DNA of 64,000 bases from assembly GCF_003318295.1 (NCBI RefSeq), contig NZ_QOCW01000017.1, positions 1 to 64,000 on the forward strand, in the 5' to 3' direction. Shown in pieces: positions 6,609-15,821 of the stretch. Under the pieces are notes generated by a model, which was given only the letters and a program-made list of their open reading frames with translations, was not told the origin of the DNA and made no database searches. This DNA is from Bacillus taeanensis. GTDB lineage: Bacteria; Bacillota; Bacilli; Bacillales; UBA6769. Made by a program: the position numbers and the translations under genes. Every line of letters begins with the position of its first letter. The stretch's first letter is position 1.

Positions 6609-8660
6609 TTAATTAAACCACGGTAGTAAACGCTTCAGCCAGCCTTTTTCTTTTTTCGGCGCCTTTTCTTCTGGGAGCGGTTCTTCATGAATATGTTCTT
6701 CACAATATTCGGTTGGTTCTGTGCCTTCTATATAATAAGTAAGCCGCTGTACAGGACAGCCTTCTGAGGCAAGCAGGCCGTTATCAGGGTTTACCATTAC
6801 ACCGACAACCCCTTTTGGAGGTTTGAAGGAAGCGGCAGGTTTATCTTGAAGCGCATCTTCCATAAATTGTGCCCAAATTTTCTTTGCGTATTTTCCGCTC
6901 ATATTATCTAATGTTTTGCCTTGATCATAGCCAATCCAAACGCCTGTAACAAGCTGTGGTGTAAAGCCGATCATCCAGCTGTCCATCGATGTTGTCCCAG
7001 ATTTTCCAGCTGCAGGGCGGTGAAGGAAGTTTTTAATGTTTGCGCCCGTTACGCCGGCATAATCGTTTAAGTTTTCATCAAACATTCCTGTCATCAGGTG
7101 CGTCATGACAAAGGCACTCTTTTTATCAATGACTCTTTCACGGGTTAGTTCCCGCTCGTAAAGGACATTACCGACATGATCAGTTACTTTTGTTACAAAA
7201 GATGGCGGAACTTGAAAGCCGCCGTTTGCAAATATACTGTATGCGTTTGTCATTTCAAGAATGCCAACAGGCTTTGTGCCAAGCGCAAGAGAAGGAAGCT
7301 CGGCAAGCGGACTGTTAATTCCAAATACTTTTGCGGTATTGATTAATTCATCTAAACCGAGCAGCATATGTGTTTTGACCGCAAACACATTATCAGATAA
7401 CGCCAATGCTTGTGCGAGCGTAATAAAGTCATTGGCATAATGGTTGCCGTAATTATGCGGTGTATATGTTTCTTTGTCATCGTTATAACGAAACGTTGTT
7501 TTCTCGCTCCGCAGCAGTGTAGATGGCGTAAAGCCTTTTTGTAAGGCCGCATAATATAAAAATGGTTTAAACGTACTGCCGGGCGCTCTTCTTGCTTGTG
7601 TAGCCCGGTTATACTGACTTTTTTGATAATCTCTTCCACCAACTAATGCTTTAATTTCGCCGTTTCTCGGATCGATTGCCACAAGGGCCGCTTCAAGCTC
7701 GCTTTCTTTTCCAATGGTCGTTTCAACCCACTTTTCCGCTTTTTCCTGAAGAACAGGATCGAGTGTTGTATAAATGTTTAAACCGCCTGCTTCACTTGCT
7801 TCAGGATCTAGGTTTAACTGCTGTGCAACTGTTTTCTTTACTTCATCTAGAAAATAGGGGGCGACTTTTTCTTTCGGTTGATCATGAGAAACGAATGTGA
7901 GTGTTTCTTTTAAAGTATCTTTTTTTTCCGCTTCGGTAATAAAATTCATTTTTTCCATTGAACTTAAAATGATGTCTTGGCGATTTTCGGCATTTTCCTG
8001 ATTAAGATATGGTGAATAATAAGCAGGACCTTTTGGAATGCCGGCTAAAATGCTTGCTTCAGCGAGTGTTAATTCAGCCGCCGTTTTATTAAAATAATAG
8101 TTTGCGGCTGCTTCAATGCCGTAAGTGCCATGTCCGTAATAGATCGTATTTAAATAACCTTCTAAAATTTTATCTTTCGGATAATTCATTTCAAGCTTCA
8201 TCGTATACAGCGCTTCGACCGCTTTTCGCTTCCATGTTTTATCATGACCTAAATATAAATTCCGCGCATACTGCTGGGTGATCGTACTGGCACCCTGTAC
8301 TTTTGCCATTGCTTTAATGTCAGCGATGATCGCACCGGCAATTCGTTTAAAGTCAAATCCGTTATGATCATAAAATTTCCGGTCTTCAATTGCGATTGTT
8401 GCATGAATCACATTTTCAGAAATGTCATCAAGTCCGACCCAATAACGGTTTTGGCCGTTTTGATGCTTTTCGCCAATAATTGATTGATCGGAGCCATAAA
8501 ATGTAGTTGTTTGTGTTACCCTAAGTGGAGGAGGTCCAGAGAGTTTCACGTACATAAGGAGACTTCCAAGCATAAAAAAGCCTAACACTGCAAAAATAAA
8601 TGCAATTCTTAGACCGATGCGAAGCCAAGGGTTTTTGATCGGATACGATTTAATTTCCAA
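6609..8660 (-). CDS. pbpG: Class A penicillin-binding protein (PBP 2d type)
   Basis: A bifunctional peptidoglycan synthase of 683 residues. One N-terminal membrane anchor (about residues 17-38) is followed by a GT51 glycosyltransferase domain with the catalytic glutamate E92 in IEDRKFYDHNG and the GASTITQQ motif. The transpeptidase domain shows the serine motif STFK (S362), SDN (422-424) and KSGT (553-556). The C-terminal tail holds a Cys pair and ends in a basic, Trp-containing stretch. It lies next to speE-speB as pbpG does in B. subtilis, where the enzyme acts in the spore wall under forespore sigma factors. No obvious forespore promoter was resolved here. Confidence 0.9.
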   Translation of the reverse strand: MEIKSYPIKNPWLRIGLRIAFIFAVLGFFMLGSLLMYVKLSGPPPLRVTQTTTFYGSDQSIIGEKHQNGQNRYWVGLDDISENVIHATIAIEDRKFYDHNGFDFKRIAGAIIADIKAMAKVQGASTITQQYARNLYLGHDKTWKRKAVEALYTMKLEMNYPKDKILEGYLNTIYYGHGTYGIEAAANYYFNKTAAELTLAEASILAGIPKGPAYYSPYLNQENAENRQDIILSSMEKMNFITEAEKKDTLKETLTFVSHDQPKEKVAPYFLDEVKKTVAQQLNLDPEASEAGGLNIYTTLDPVLQEKAEKWVETTIGKESELEAALVAIDPRNGEIKALVGGRDYQKSQYNRATQARRAPGSTFKPFLYYAALQKGFTPSTLLRSEKTTFRYNDDKETYTPHNYGNHYANDFITLAQALALSDNVFAVKTHMLLGLDELINTAKVFGINSPLAELPSLALGTKPVGILEMTNAYSIFANGGFQVPPSFVTKVTDHVGNVLYERELTRERVIDKKSAFVMTHLMTGMFDENLNDYAGVTGANIKNFLHRPAAGKSGTTSMDSWMIGFTPQLVTGVWIGYDQGKTLDNMSGKYAKKIWAQFMEDALQDKPAASFKPPKGVVGVMVNPDNGLLASEGCPVQRLTYYIEGTEPTEYCEEHIHEEPLPEEKAPKKEKGWLKRLLPWFN

Positions 8661-8754
8661 CAGCGTTCACCTCCACATTCTCTCATGTTTAGTATGGAAA
8701 AATTTGTGGATTTTTAAACATCATGAGAACGTTTGGTAATGCTGAAAAATTTTC

Positions 8755-8783
8755 TTTGCTTTTTTCATATCTTCTACTATACT
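8755..8783 (+). promoter_or_regulatory. Candidate sigma-A promoter of speE
   Basis: TTTGCT (8755-8760), 17 bases, TATACT (8778-8783), about 90 bases before the speE start codon in the space divergent from pbpG. Confidence 0.45.
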
Positions 8784-8872
8784 TTTCTTGTTTGGTATTT
8801 ATTGAACAGGCTATAAAGGGTAATAGAATGCCTTTGAAGATAAAGAGCAAATTAAAATTAGGAGTGATAAAA

Positions 8873-9700
8873 ATGGAATTATGGTTTACGGAAAAACAAA
8901 CAGAAAGCTTTGGAATTACAGCGAAAATTAAGCGCACGTATCATACAGAACAAACAGAATTTCAAAAGCTTGATATGATTGAAACAGAAGAGTTCGGCAA
9001 CATGCTTGTCTTAGACGGCATGGTGATGACAACGCAAAAAGATGAGTTTGTGTATCATGAAATGGTGGCGCATGTACCATTATTTACACATCCAAACCCG
9101 AAAAATGTTCTTGTTGTTGGCGGCGGTGACGGTGGGGTAATTCGTGAAGTGTTAAAACACCCTTCTGTTGAAAAAGCAACACTTGTTGAAATTGATGGAA
9201 AAGTAATCGAGTATTCTAAACAATATTTACCGGAAATCGCTGGCGAGTTAGACAATCCGCGTGTTGATGTACAAGTAGATGACGGCTTTATGCATATCGC
9301 CAAAAGCGAAAACGAGTATGACGTCATTATGGTTGATTCAACTGAGCCTGTTGGACCTGCGGCAAACTTATTTACAAAAGGCTTTTATGCAGGAATCGCA
9401 AAAGCGTTAAAAGAAGACGGTATTTTCGTTGCGCAAACAGACAACCCTTGGTTTAAAGCGGATTTAATTACGCAGGTAAACAAAGACGTAAAAGAAATTT
9501 TCCCAATTACGCGTCTTTACACAGCAAATATTCCAACCTATCCAAGCGGCATGTGGACATTTACAATCGGTTCGAAACAGCATGATCCATTAGAAGTTTC
9601 TGAAGAACGTTTCCATGACATTGATACAAAGTATTATACAAAAGAGCTTCATAAAGCATGCTTTGTGCTGCCTAAATTTGTAGCGGATCTTGTAAAGTAA
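8873..9700 (+). CDS. speE: Spermidine synthase
   Basis: A 275-residue aminopropyltransferase that makes spermidine from putrescine and decarboxylated S-adenosylmethionine. The cofactor site [18 protein letters not shown], the acidic [12 protein letters not shown] and the catalytic [11 protein letters not shown] are all present. I chose the ATG at 8873 (MELWFTEKQ, with GGAGTG 8 bases upstream) because it matches the usual length; an in-frame ATG 150 bases earlier has no support. speB starts 14 bases after it, so the pair forms the putrescine-to-spermidine unit speEB. Confidence 0.95.
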   Translation: MELWFTEKQTESFGITAKIKRTYHTEQTEFQKLDMIETEEFGNMLVLDGMVMTTQKDEFVYHEMVAHVPLFTHPNPKNVLVVGGGDGGVIREVLKHPSVEKATLVEIDGKVIEYSKQYLPEIAGELDNPRVDVQVDDGFMHIAKSENEYDVIMVDSTEPVGPAANLFTKGFYAGIAKALKEDGIFVAQTDNPWFKADLITQVNKDVKEIFPITRLYTANIPTYPSGMWTFTIGSKQHDPLEVSEERFHDIDTKYYTKELHKACFVLPKFVADLVK

Positions 9701-9713
9701 AGGAGTGACTGGA

Positions 9714-10586
9714 ATGCGTTTTGATGAAGCTTATTCAGGAAATGTGTTTATTTTAAGCAATCCAACGTTTGAAGAAAGCGATGCAGTTATTTACGGGATG
9801 CCGATGGACTGGACGGTAAGCTTTCGTCCTGGTTCACGTTTTGGTCCGGCAAGAATTCGCCAAGCATCACTTGGTCTTGAAGAATACAGCCCCTATGCGG
9901 ATCGTCATTTAGAAGAAGTGACCTATTTTGATGCCGGCGATATTCCGCTTCCGTTCGGAAATCCGCAAAGAAGCATTGAAATGATTGAAGAATATATTGA
10001 AAAGCTTCTTGATGCTGGAAAGTTCCCGCTTGGTCTTGGCGGTGAGCACCTGGTGACATGGCCAATTATTAAAGCTTTTCATCGTAAATATGATGATCTT
10101 GTTGTGATTCACATTGATGCACATGCCGATCTTCGCGAGCAGTATGAAGGCGAGCCGCTGTCTCACTCGACCCCTGTTCGAAAAATTTGTGGCTTGATTG
10201 GACCTGAAAATGTATACTCATTCGGAATTCGTTCTGGGATGCGCGAAGAGTTTCAATACGCAAAAGAATCGGGCATGCACATGTACAAGTTTAACGTGGC
10301 AGAGCCGTTAAAAGAAGTACTTCCAACACTTGCAGGACGCAATGTGTACGTTACAATTGATATTGACGTATTAGATCCAGCACACGCGCCTGGAACAGGA
10401 ACAGCAGAAGCGGGCGGAATTACATCAAAAGAACTTCTTGAGGCGATTACGATGATTTCAAACTCTGATATTAACGTAGTAGGCGCTGATTTAGTTGAAG
10501 TCGCTCCTGCTTATGATTCATCTGAACAAACACAAATCGCGGCAAGCAAGTTTGTGCGTGAGATGCTGTTGGGATGGGTGAAGTAG
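9714..10586 (+). CDS. speB: Agmatinase
   Basis: A 290-residue ureohydrolase that converts agmatine to putrescine and urea. Manganese ligands of the arginase fold are visible: GGEH near residue 110, HIDAHADLR and the late DIDVLDPAHAPGTGTAEAGG. The ATG at 9714 has AAAGGAGTG upstream; the in-frame GTG at 9705 overlaps that site. With speE it forms the agmatine route to polyamines. Confidence 0.95.
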   Translation: MRFDEAYSGNVFILSNPTFEESDAVIYGMPMDWTVSFRPGSRFGPARIRQASLGLEEYSPYADRHLEEVTYFDAGDIPLPFGNPQRSIEMIEEYIEKLLDAGKFPLGLGGEHLVTWPIIKAFHRKYDDLVVIHIDAHADLREQYEGEPLSHSTPVRKICGLIGPENVYSFGIRSGMREEFQYAKESGMHMYKFNVAEPLKEVLPTLAGRNVYVTIDIDVLDPAHAPGTGTAEAGGITSKELLEAITMISNSDINVVGADLVEVAPAYDSSEQTQIAASKFVREMLLGWVK

Positions 10587-10667
10587 TTTTTTTAGGGGTC
10601 AGACCCCGCAAAAAGACATTTCCCTTGATTTGTCCATTTGGAGAGGACAAAATGAGGTGTGAAAGAT

Positions 10668-10700
10668 AAAAAACGAGCGTACAAAAGACGCTCGTTTTTT
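10668..10700. terminator. Bidirectional terminator between speB and chrA
   Basis: AAAAAACGAGCG and CGCTCGTTTTTT form a stem flanked by A and T runs, so it works in both directions. A short GGGGTC/GACCCC hairpin sits just after the speB stop. Confidence 0.9.
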
Positions 10701-10704
10701 ATAT

Positions 10705-11886
10705 TTATAAAAATAGGCTTCCCGCACCTGCTGCGGCAAGAACAACAGCCCATGGAGGCAGCTTCCAATAAACAAGGAGAGTGAATGCTGCGAGTGCAAG
10801 GGAGAAGTCAACAGGTGTTTTCACAGCGCTCGTAAAGACAGGGTTATAAAGTGCGGCGAGTAAAATTCCAACAACGGCCGCATTAACGCCAAGTAAGGCC
10901 GACTGCACGCGCGGATGGCTTCTTACGGTATTCCAAAACGGCAGCGCGCCAATAATAAGCAGGAATGATGGGAAGAAAATCGCAAGTACTGCAATAAGCG
11001 CTCCCTGCCAGCTGTTAATCATCGCTCCTAAATAAGCGGCAAACGTAAAGAGCGGCCCTGGTACAGCTTGAGCGGCTCCATATCCAGCTAAAAATGCTTC
11101 CGCTGAAATCAAGCTTGTTGGGACAACTTCACGCTCAAGAAGCGGTAATACAACATGACCGCCCCCAAATACGATTGAACCTACGCGGTAAAAAATATCA
11201 AAAAGAGCGAACAGCTCATTTTCAATAACTTGACGTAAAAGCGGGAGAATAATGAGCAAGCTAAAAAATAATCCCCATGCAGTAAGGCCGATTTTACGAC
11301 TAATGGAAACATGCAAAGAAGGTACATCAGGTGTTTCTGCTTTTTTGTAAAGAATCACACCTGCAATACCGGAAGCGATAATTAAAACGATTTGTCCAAA
11401 CGCAGTCGGCCATACTAATAAGAAGATCGCCGAGATTACAGCAATCGTAATACGCGGAAGATCAGGTGTTAATTTTTGACCCATTCCGACTACAGCTTGT
11501 GCGACAACGGCAACGGCAACAATTTTTAAGCCATGAATCCAGCCTGCACCGTCTAAATGAAAGGTTTGATAAAAATAAGCAAATAAAACAAGGGCAGCGA
11601 CAGATGGAAGCGTAAAGCCGATCCATGAGATGACCCCGCCTAAAATACCGCCTCTAAGCATCCCGATTGCTATACCAACTTGACTGCTCGCCGGTCCGGG
11701 GAGAAACTGACAAAGCGCGACTAAATCAGCATAACTTCTATCATCAAGCCATTTTCGCTTTTCGATATATTCATTGCGGAAATAACCTAAATGCGCAGCA
11801 GGACCGCCAAAGGAAGTAAGACCAAGCCGTGTTGAAATCAGTAAAATTTCTAATAAGGTTTTTAGGTTGAATGATTTTTTTTCCAC
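10705..11886 (-). CDS. chrA: Chromate transporter family protein
   Basis: A two-domain CHR-family membrane protein of about 393 residues with ten or more hydrophobic segments. Each half carries the family motif: TSFGGPAAHLGYFRNEY near the N-terminus and VFGGGHVVLPLLEREVV in the second half, plus QFLPGPASSQ and AVPGPLFTFAAYLG. Members export chromate with protons, although many have no tested substrate. I prefer the GTG at 11886, which has GAAAGGTG about 8 bases upstream; the in-frame GTG at 11898 overlaps that site. It stands alone between two terminated units. Confidence 0.85.
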   Translation of the reverse strand: MEKKSFNLKTLLEILLISTRLGLTSFGGPAAHLGYFRNEYIEKRKWLDDRSYADLVALCQFLPGPASSQVGIAIGMLRGGILGGVISWIGFTLPSVAALVLFAYFYQTFHLDGAGWIHGLKIVAVAVVAQAVVGMGQKLTPDLPRITIAVISAIFLLVWPTAFGQIVLIIASGIAGVILYKKAETPDVPSLHVSISRKIGLTAWGLFFSLLIILPLLRQVIENELFALFDIFYRVGSIVFGGGHVVLPLLEREVVPTSLISAEAFLAGYGAAQAVPGPLFTFAAYLGAMINSWQGALIAVLAIFFPSFLLIIGALPFWNTVRSHPRVQSALLGVNAAVVGILLAALYNPVFTSAVKTPVDFSLALAAFTLLVYWKLPPWAVVLAAAGAGSLFL

Positions 11887-12230
11887 GTTCCTGTACACCT
11901 TTCTTTTTCTAGTTAATTGTTTCGCTCATTTAAGTATATAGGATATTTGTTAAGGCAATGTAAAGGGATTATGAAAAGAGGTTTGTCTCAACAAAAGGAT
12001 ATTTACCCCTATTTATATATATGAGGAGGGCAAGATAGTTTTATAAATTAGATTTTAATATGAGGCCAATATTGAGGAAAGCTAAAAAGGATTCGATAAA
12101 GAAGTGGAATTTTTGTATACTTTCATTCTAAATAAGAATAAATACGGAAAGAAAAACAAGTGATACATAAAAAGTTCTTCCAAAAACATAAGGGGCGGTT
12201 GTAAATATAATCTGAGGGAGAGAGCAGGAA
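11887..12230. other. Intergenic space, no gene seen
   Basis: AT-rich DNA divergent between chrA and the acetyltransferase gene. Only short frames without ribosome binding sites occur. No clear promoter or repeat was recognised. Confidence 0.5.
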
Positions 12231-12761
12231 ATGAACCTTTTATTTCGTAAAGTCGAAGAACAAGACTGGCACCGTATTCGTGATATTTACAAACAGGGTA
12301 TTGAAAGCGGGCAGGCAACATTTGAAACGAAAGTACCGTCTTGGGAAAAATGGATCAGCAGTAAGAAGGCTGAATGTACGGTCGCGGCCCACACTGATGA
12401 GAATATAATCATTGGCTGGGCGTCCGTTAGTCCTGTTTCACATCGGGAAGTGTATCGAGGTGTTGGGGAAGTGAGCGTCTACGTTGATGCTGATTATAAA
12501 GGAATAGGAGTCGGCTCTGCCCTTCTGCATCAATTAATTCAGCTTTCAGAAAAACATACATATTGGACACTGCAGGCTGGAATTCTTGAAGGAAATGAAG
12601 CAAGCATTGTCCTTCATCAAAAGCACGGTTTTCGAATTGTTGGCAGACGTGAACAAATTGGAAAGTTAAATGGGAGGTGGATTGATGTGCTTCTGTTAGA
12701 AAGAAGAAGTAAAGTGGTCGGAGTAGAGGACGCTGACTTCGCCAAAGGGCATTTTCACTGA
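12231..12761 (+). CDS. GNAT acetyltransferase, phosphinothricin-acetyltransferase-like
   Basis: A 176-residue GNAT enzyme. The start RKVEEQDWHRIRDIYKQGIE and the stretch GEVSVYVDADYKGIGVGSALL, containing the acetyl-CoA-binding pyrophosphate loop, match the PAT/Bar and methionine-sulfone acetyltransferase group. HGFRIVGRREQIGKLNGRW is the usual C-terminal half. GGGAGAG precedes the ATG. The terminal 20 residues exceed the core fold. Substrate unknown; members acetylate amino-acid analogues such as phosphinothricin. Neighbours give no further clue. Confidence 0.8.
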   Translation: MNLLFRKVEEQDWHRIRDIYKQGIESGQATFETKVPSWEKWISSKKAECTVAAHTDENIIIGWASVSPVSHREVYRGVGEVSVYVDADYKGIGVGSALLHQLIQLSEKHTYWTLQAGILEGNEASIVLHQKHGFRIVGRREQIGKLNGRWIDVLLLERRSKVVGVEDADFAKGHFH

Positions 12762-12882
12762 TTTGTTCACGAGCATTCAAACCCCGCTTATATGAACGGA
12801 TTAAAACACCCCATTGAAGCGGCTTAATAGAATCGTTATAATAGGAGAGTTAACGAGTTTTCATTGATAGGAAGTGCTTACT

Positions 12883-13320
12883 ATGCAGGAAAAGTCCCAG
12901 CCGACACCGATTGTATTAGAGGTTGTGACGGTCATTAAAGATGGAAAACGAAAAGAGAAGAGTGTCATAGAGGCAAAAGGGACGCTCTATGAAAAAGCGG
13001 ATGCAACATTTATTATGTATGAAGATGAATTAGAAGTTGGCAAGGTGAGCAATACTGTTAAAATAGTAAATAATGATATTACGATTATTCGCCGCGGCGC
13101 CGTGTCGATGCGGCAGCATTTTGTGCAGGGAAAGCTAACAGAAGGCGTCTATCAAAGTCCGCTCGGTACAATGGGGATGATGACGAAAACAAAGCAAATA
13201 AACTTTCACTGGAATCCAAAAACACATTTTGGCAAAGTGGACTTATCATATGAATTAACATTACAAGATCACAATGTTGGCACACATACGGTCACATTGA
13301 AAATGAAAGGGGCACACTAA
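12883..13320 (+). CDS. ywiB: DUF1934 protein YwiB
   Basis: A 145-residue beta-rich protein of the YwiB/DUF1934 family, predicted to form a calycin-like barrel. The sequence after residue 70 ([18 protein letters not shown]) is typical. I chose the ATG at 12883 with GGAAGTG upstream. The gene ends two bases before argS, the same coupling as in B. subtilis, so the two are cotranscribed. Function unknown. Confidence 0.85.
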   Translation: MQEKSQPTPIVLEVVTVIKDGKRKEKSVIEAKGTLYEKADATFIMYEDELEVGKVSNTVKIVNNDITIIRRGAVSMRQHFVQGKLTEGVYQSPLGTMGMMTKTKQINFHWNPKTHFGKVDLSYELTLQDHNVGTHTVTLKMKGAH

Positions 13321-13322
13321 AG

Positions 13323-14993
13323 ATGACGATTGTGGAGCAGGTCAAGGAGCGTTTAAAAGAAGAAGTTGTTTCAGCTGTTATAAAAGCAGGTCTTGCTGAA
13401 AAAGAACAAATTCCTGATGTTGTCCTTGAAACACCAAAGGAAAAAACACATGGCGATTATGCGACAAACATGGCGATGCAGCTTGCGCGTATTGCGAAAA
13501 AAGCACCGCGTGCGATTGCAGAGGATATTGTTGCAAACTTTGATAAAGAAAAAGGATCGATTGAAAAAATTGAAATAGCAGGTCCTGGATTTATTAACTT
13601 TTTCATGGATAATTCATATTTAACAAAATTGATTCCAGCGATTCTAGATGAAAACGAAGCATACGGCACGTCAACGCATGGTGAAAACAAAAAAGTGCAA
13701 ATTGAGTTTGTATCGGCAAACCCAACAGGAAGCCTTCACTTAGGACATGCCCGCGGTGCGGCGGTTGGTGATACGCTTTGCAATATTTTAGATAAAGCAG
13801 GCTTTGATGTGTCGCGTGAATATTACATTAACGATGCCGGCAACCAAATTCATAATCTTGCTCTTTCTGTTGAAGCGCGTTATTTCCAAGCATTAGGGAA
13901 AGAGTGGGACATGCCTGAAGACGGCTATCATGGCGCTGATATTATTGAATTTGGAAAAGATCTAGCAGCAGAATATGGTGACAAGTTTGTGACAATGGAT
14001 GAAAAAGAACGCTATGACTTTTTCCGTTCTTACGGTTTAAAACGTGAGCTTGCAAAACTTCAAAAAGATTTAGAAGAATTCCGCGTTAACTTTGATGTGT
14101 GGTATTCGGAAACTTCTCTTTATGAGTCTGGTAAAATTGATGACGTGTTAAAAACATTAAAAGAACGCAATGAAATTTATGAAGAAGACGGTGCGACATG
14201 GTTCCGTTCGACAACATATGGCGATGATAAAGACCGCGTCCTTATTAAAAATGACGGTTCTTACACATATTTAACACCTGATATTGCCTACCACCAAGAT
14301 AAATTTAAGCGCGGCTTTGAAAAGCTAATTAATATTTGGGGTGCTGATCACCACGGCTATATTCCGCGTATGAAAGCGGCGGTGCAGGCATTAGGATATG
14401 CATCGGAGCAGTTAGAAGTACAAATTATTCAAATGGTAAACTTGTTTAAAGACGGCGAAAAAATGAAAATGAGTAAGCGAACAGGGAAGGCTGTTACGCT
14501 GCGTGAGTTAATGGAAGAAGTGGGCCTTGATGCAATGCGCTACTTCTTTGCAATGAGAAGCTCTGATTCTCATTTAGATTTTGATATTGATTTAGCGGTT
14601 TCTCGCTCAAATGAAAATCCTGTTTACTATGTTCAATATGCGCATGCGCGTGTATGCAGCATTTTACGTCAAGGCGAAGAAATGGGCTTATCTTATGACG
14701 CGGAAGCTGATTTATCTCTTCTTTCTTCTGAAAAAGAAATTGAGCTGTTAAAGAAACTTGGCGAGCTTCCTGAAGCGGTCGTTGAAGCGGCAGATAAGCT
14801 TTCACCGCACCGTATTACAAACTATGCGTTTGAGCTTGCTTCTGCTCTGCACAGCTTTTATAATGCAGAGCGTGTGCTTGATCCTGAAGATAAAGCAAAA
14901 AGTGAGGCACGTTTTAAATTAATGAAAGCTGTACAAATTGTGATTCAAAATACATTAGCAATTGTCGGTGTTTCTGCACCTGAAAAAATGTAA
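13323..14993 (+). CDS. argS: Arginyl-tRNA synthetase
   Basis: A class I synthetase of 556 residues, the normal length, that charges tRNA-Arg. The HIGH-type motif appears as [13 protein letters not shown] near residue 140 and the KMSKS-type motif as KMKMSKRTG near residue 380. The N-terminal additional domain and the C-terminal alpha-helical DALR anticodon-binding domain are both present. Translation is probably coupled to ywiB. Confidence 0.97.
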   Translation: MTIVEQVKERLKEEVVSAVIKAGLAEKEQIPDVVLETPKEKTHGDYATNMAMQLARIAKKAPRAIAEDIVANFDKEKGSIEKIEIAGPGFINFFMDNSYLTKLIPAILDENEAYGTSTHGENKKVQIEFVSANPTGSLHLGHARGAAVGDTLCNILDKAGFDVSREYYINDAGNQIHNLALSVEARYFQALGKEWDMPEDGYHGADIIEFGKDLAAEYGDKFVTMDEKERYDFFRSYGLKRELAKLQKDLEEFRVNFDVWYSETSLYESGKIDDVLKTLKERNEIYEEDGATWFRSTTYGDDKDRVLIKNDGSYTYLTPDIAYHQDKFKRGFEKLINIWGADHHGYIPRMKAAVQALGYASEQLEVQIIQMVNLFKDGEKMKMSKRTGKAVTLRELMEEVGLDAMRYFFAMRSSDSHLDFDIDLAVSRSNENPVYYVQYAHARVCSILRQGEEMGLSYDAEADLSLLSSEKEIELLKKLGELPEAVVEAADKLSPHRITNYAFELASALHSFYNAERVLDPEDKAKSEARFKLMKAVQIVIQNTLAIVGVSAPEKM

Positions 14994-15001
14994 GACAAAC
15001 G

Positions 15002-15047
15002 ATAAGCGCCCTCGTCGATTCATATTAGAATTGACAAGGGCGCTTAT
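15002..15047 (+). terminator. argS terminator
   Basis: ATAAGCGCCCTCGTC and GACAAGGGCGCTTAT form a strong stem just after the argS stop; the following T-tract is short. Confidence 0.7.
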
Positions 15048-15176
15048 ACTATTTCTTCACTCATCCTAATTACAGATACTCCTTTCACTCTCTTTCAAAC
15101 AATTCTTACTGTGCTTTGATTAAAAGATTTTTAATGATGCTCTTTCTTTTTTATACCCAGCGTTTTCTTTCACGCT

Positions 15177-15460
15177 TTCGCCTATCGCTACGTCATTGGC
15201 ACCACCTTTTCGTTTAAGATTTTGAAATGAAATCCCGTGTACATAAGGCTTGTACACTTCGCCTATCGCTACGTCATTGGCACCACCTTTTCGTTTAGAT
15301 TTTGAAATGAAATCCTGTGTACATAAGGCTTGTACACTTCGCTACCGCTATGTCATTGGCACCACCTTTTCGTTTGGATCTTAAAATGAAATCCCATGTA
15401 CGAGATGCTCTGTACATTTCGCCTATCGTTATGTCACTGGAACCAACCTCTTTCTTTAGG
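15177..15460. repeat. Tandem array of 3.5 copies of an 80-bp unit
   Basis: Units begin with TTCGCCTATCGCTACG-like sequence at 15177, 15258, 15338 and 15418, giving periods of 81, 80 and 80 bases. Each contains GGCACCACCTTTTCGTTT and TTTTGAAATGAAATCC. Near its end each full unit holds an inverted repeat: GTGTACA-N7-TGTACAC in units 1 and 2, ATGTAC-N10-GTACAT in unit 3. The paired changes keep the arms complementary. On the minus strand a unit reads as about 27 codons (KRKGGANDVAIGE core). It is not a CRISPR array, since no unique spacers occur. Confidence 0.85.
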
Positions 15461-15495
15461 AATTCTTTCTCCCATGTTTCGGTTAAGAGATTCAC
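15295..15495 (-). pseudogene. Short frame over the tandem repeat, probably decaying
   Basis: A GTG-initiated frame of 66 codons reads through repeat units with the recurring core GSSDITIGE / RKGGANDIAVA. Because two periods are 80 rather than 81 bases, the frame is lost between units and stops occur. AAAGGA sits directly against the GTG, which is too close for normal initiation. A good sigma-A promoter lies upstream on the same strand, so the region is likely transcribed. It may be a repeat-protein gene in decay or a structured RNA; I cannot decide. Confidence 0.3.
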
Positions 15496-15534
15496 TCCTT
15501 TCTATGTAGTGGTTGTTGGTTACTTCTTGATTTT

Positions 15535-15563
15535 AGTATACTTAATACTTTTTATATTGTAAA
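15535..15563 (-). promoter_or_regulatory. Sigma-A promoter reading into the tandem repeat
   Basis: On the minus strand TTTACA, 17 bases, TATACT. It precedes the repeat array by about 40 bases. The stretch 15564-15821 behind it is AT-rich and holds no gene; an imperfect hairpin with a T-run at about 15786-15826 is the likely end of the gerAB-like transcript. Confidence 0.6.
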
Positions 15564-15821
15564 TATTCGAAAAATTTAGATTTAGGTTATTTTTAGGTAT
15601 TTATCTCTTTATTTCTCTCTTTTTCTATGAATTTCGCCTTTTTTCATAAATTTTAAATTTAAATTTCAGCAAATTAAAATGGTGAATGGTTGTTTTTTGA
15701 TTCAAGCAGGGGCAGAAGAAAACTAAATGAATTCAACAGCATATATGAGGTACCAGAAGTTAGTGATTTCGAGGTAAAAGTAAAAAAAGCATCTGCCTTA
15801 CTGTGTGGAAGCCGATACTTT

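Noticed and set aside
8723..8872. 50-codon extension of SpeE
   Set aside because: It overlaps the promoter and lacks a ribosome binding site; the family starts at MELWFTEKQ.
15177..15460. CRISPR array
   Set aside because: Units are 80 bp and follow each other without unique spacers; no cas gene is near.
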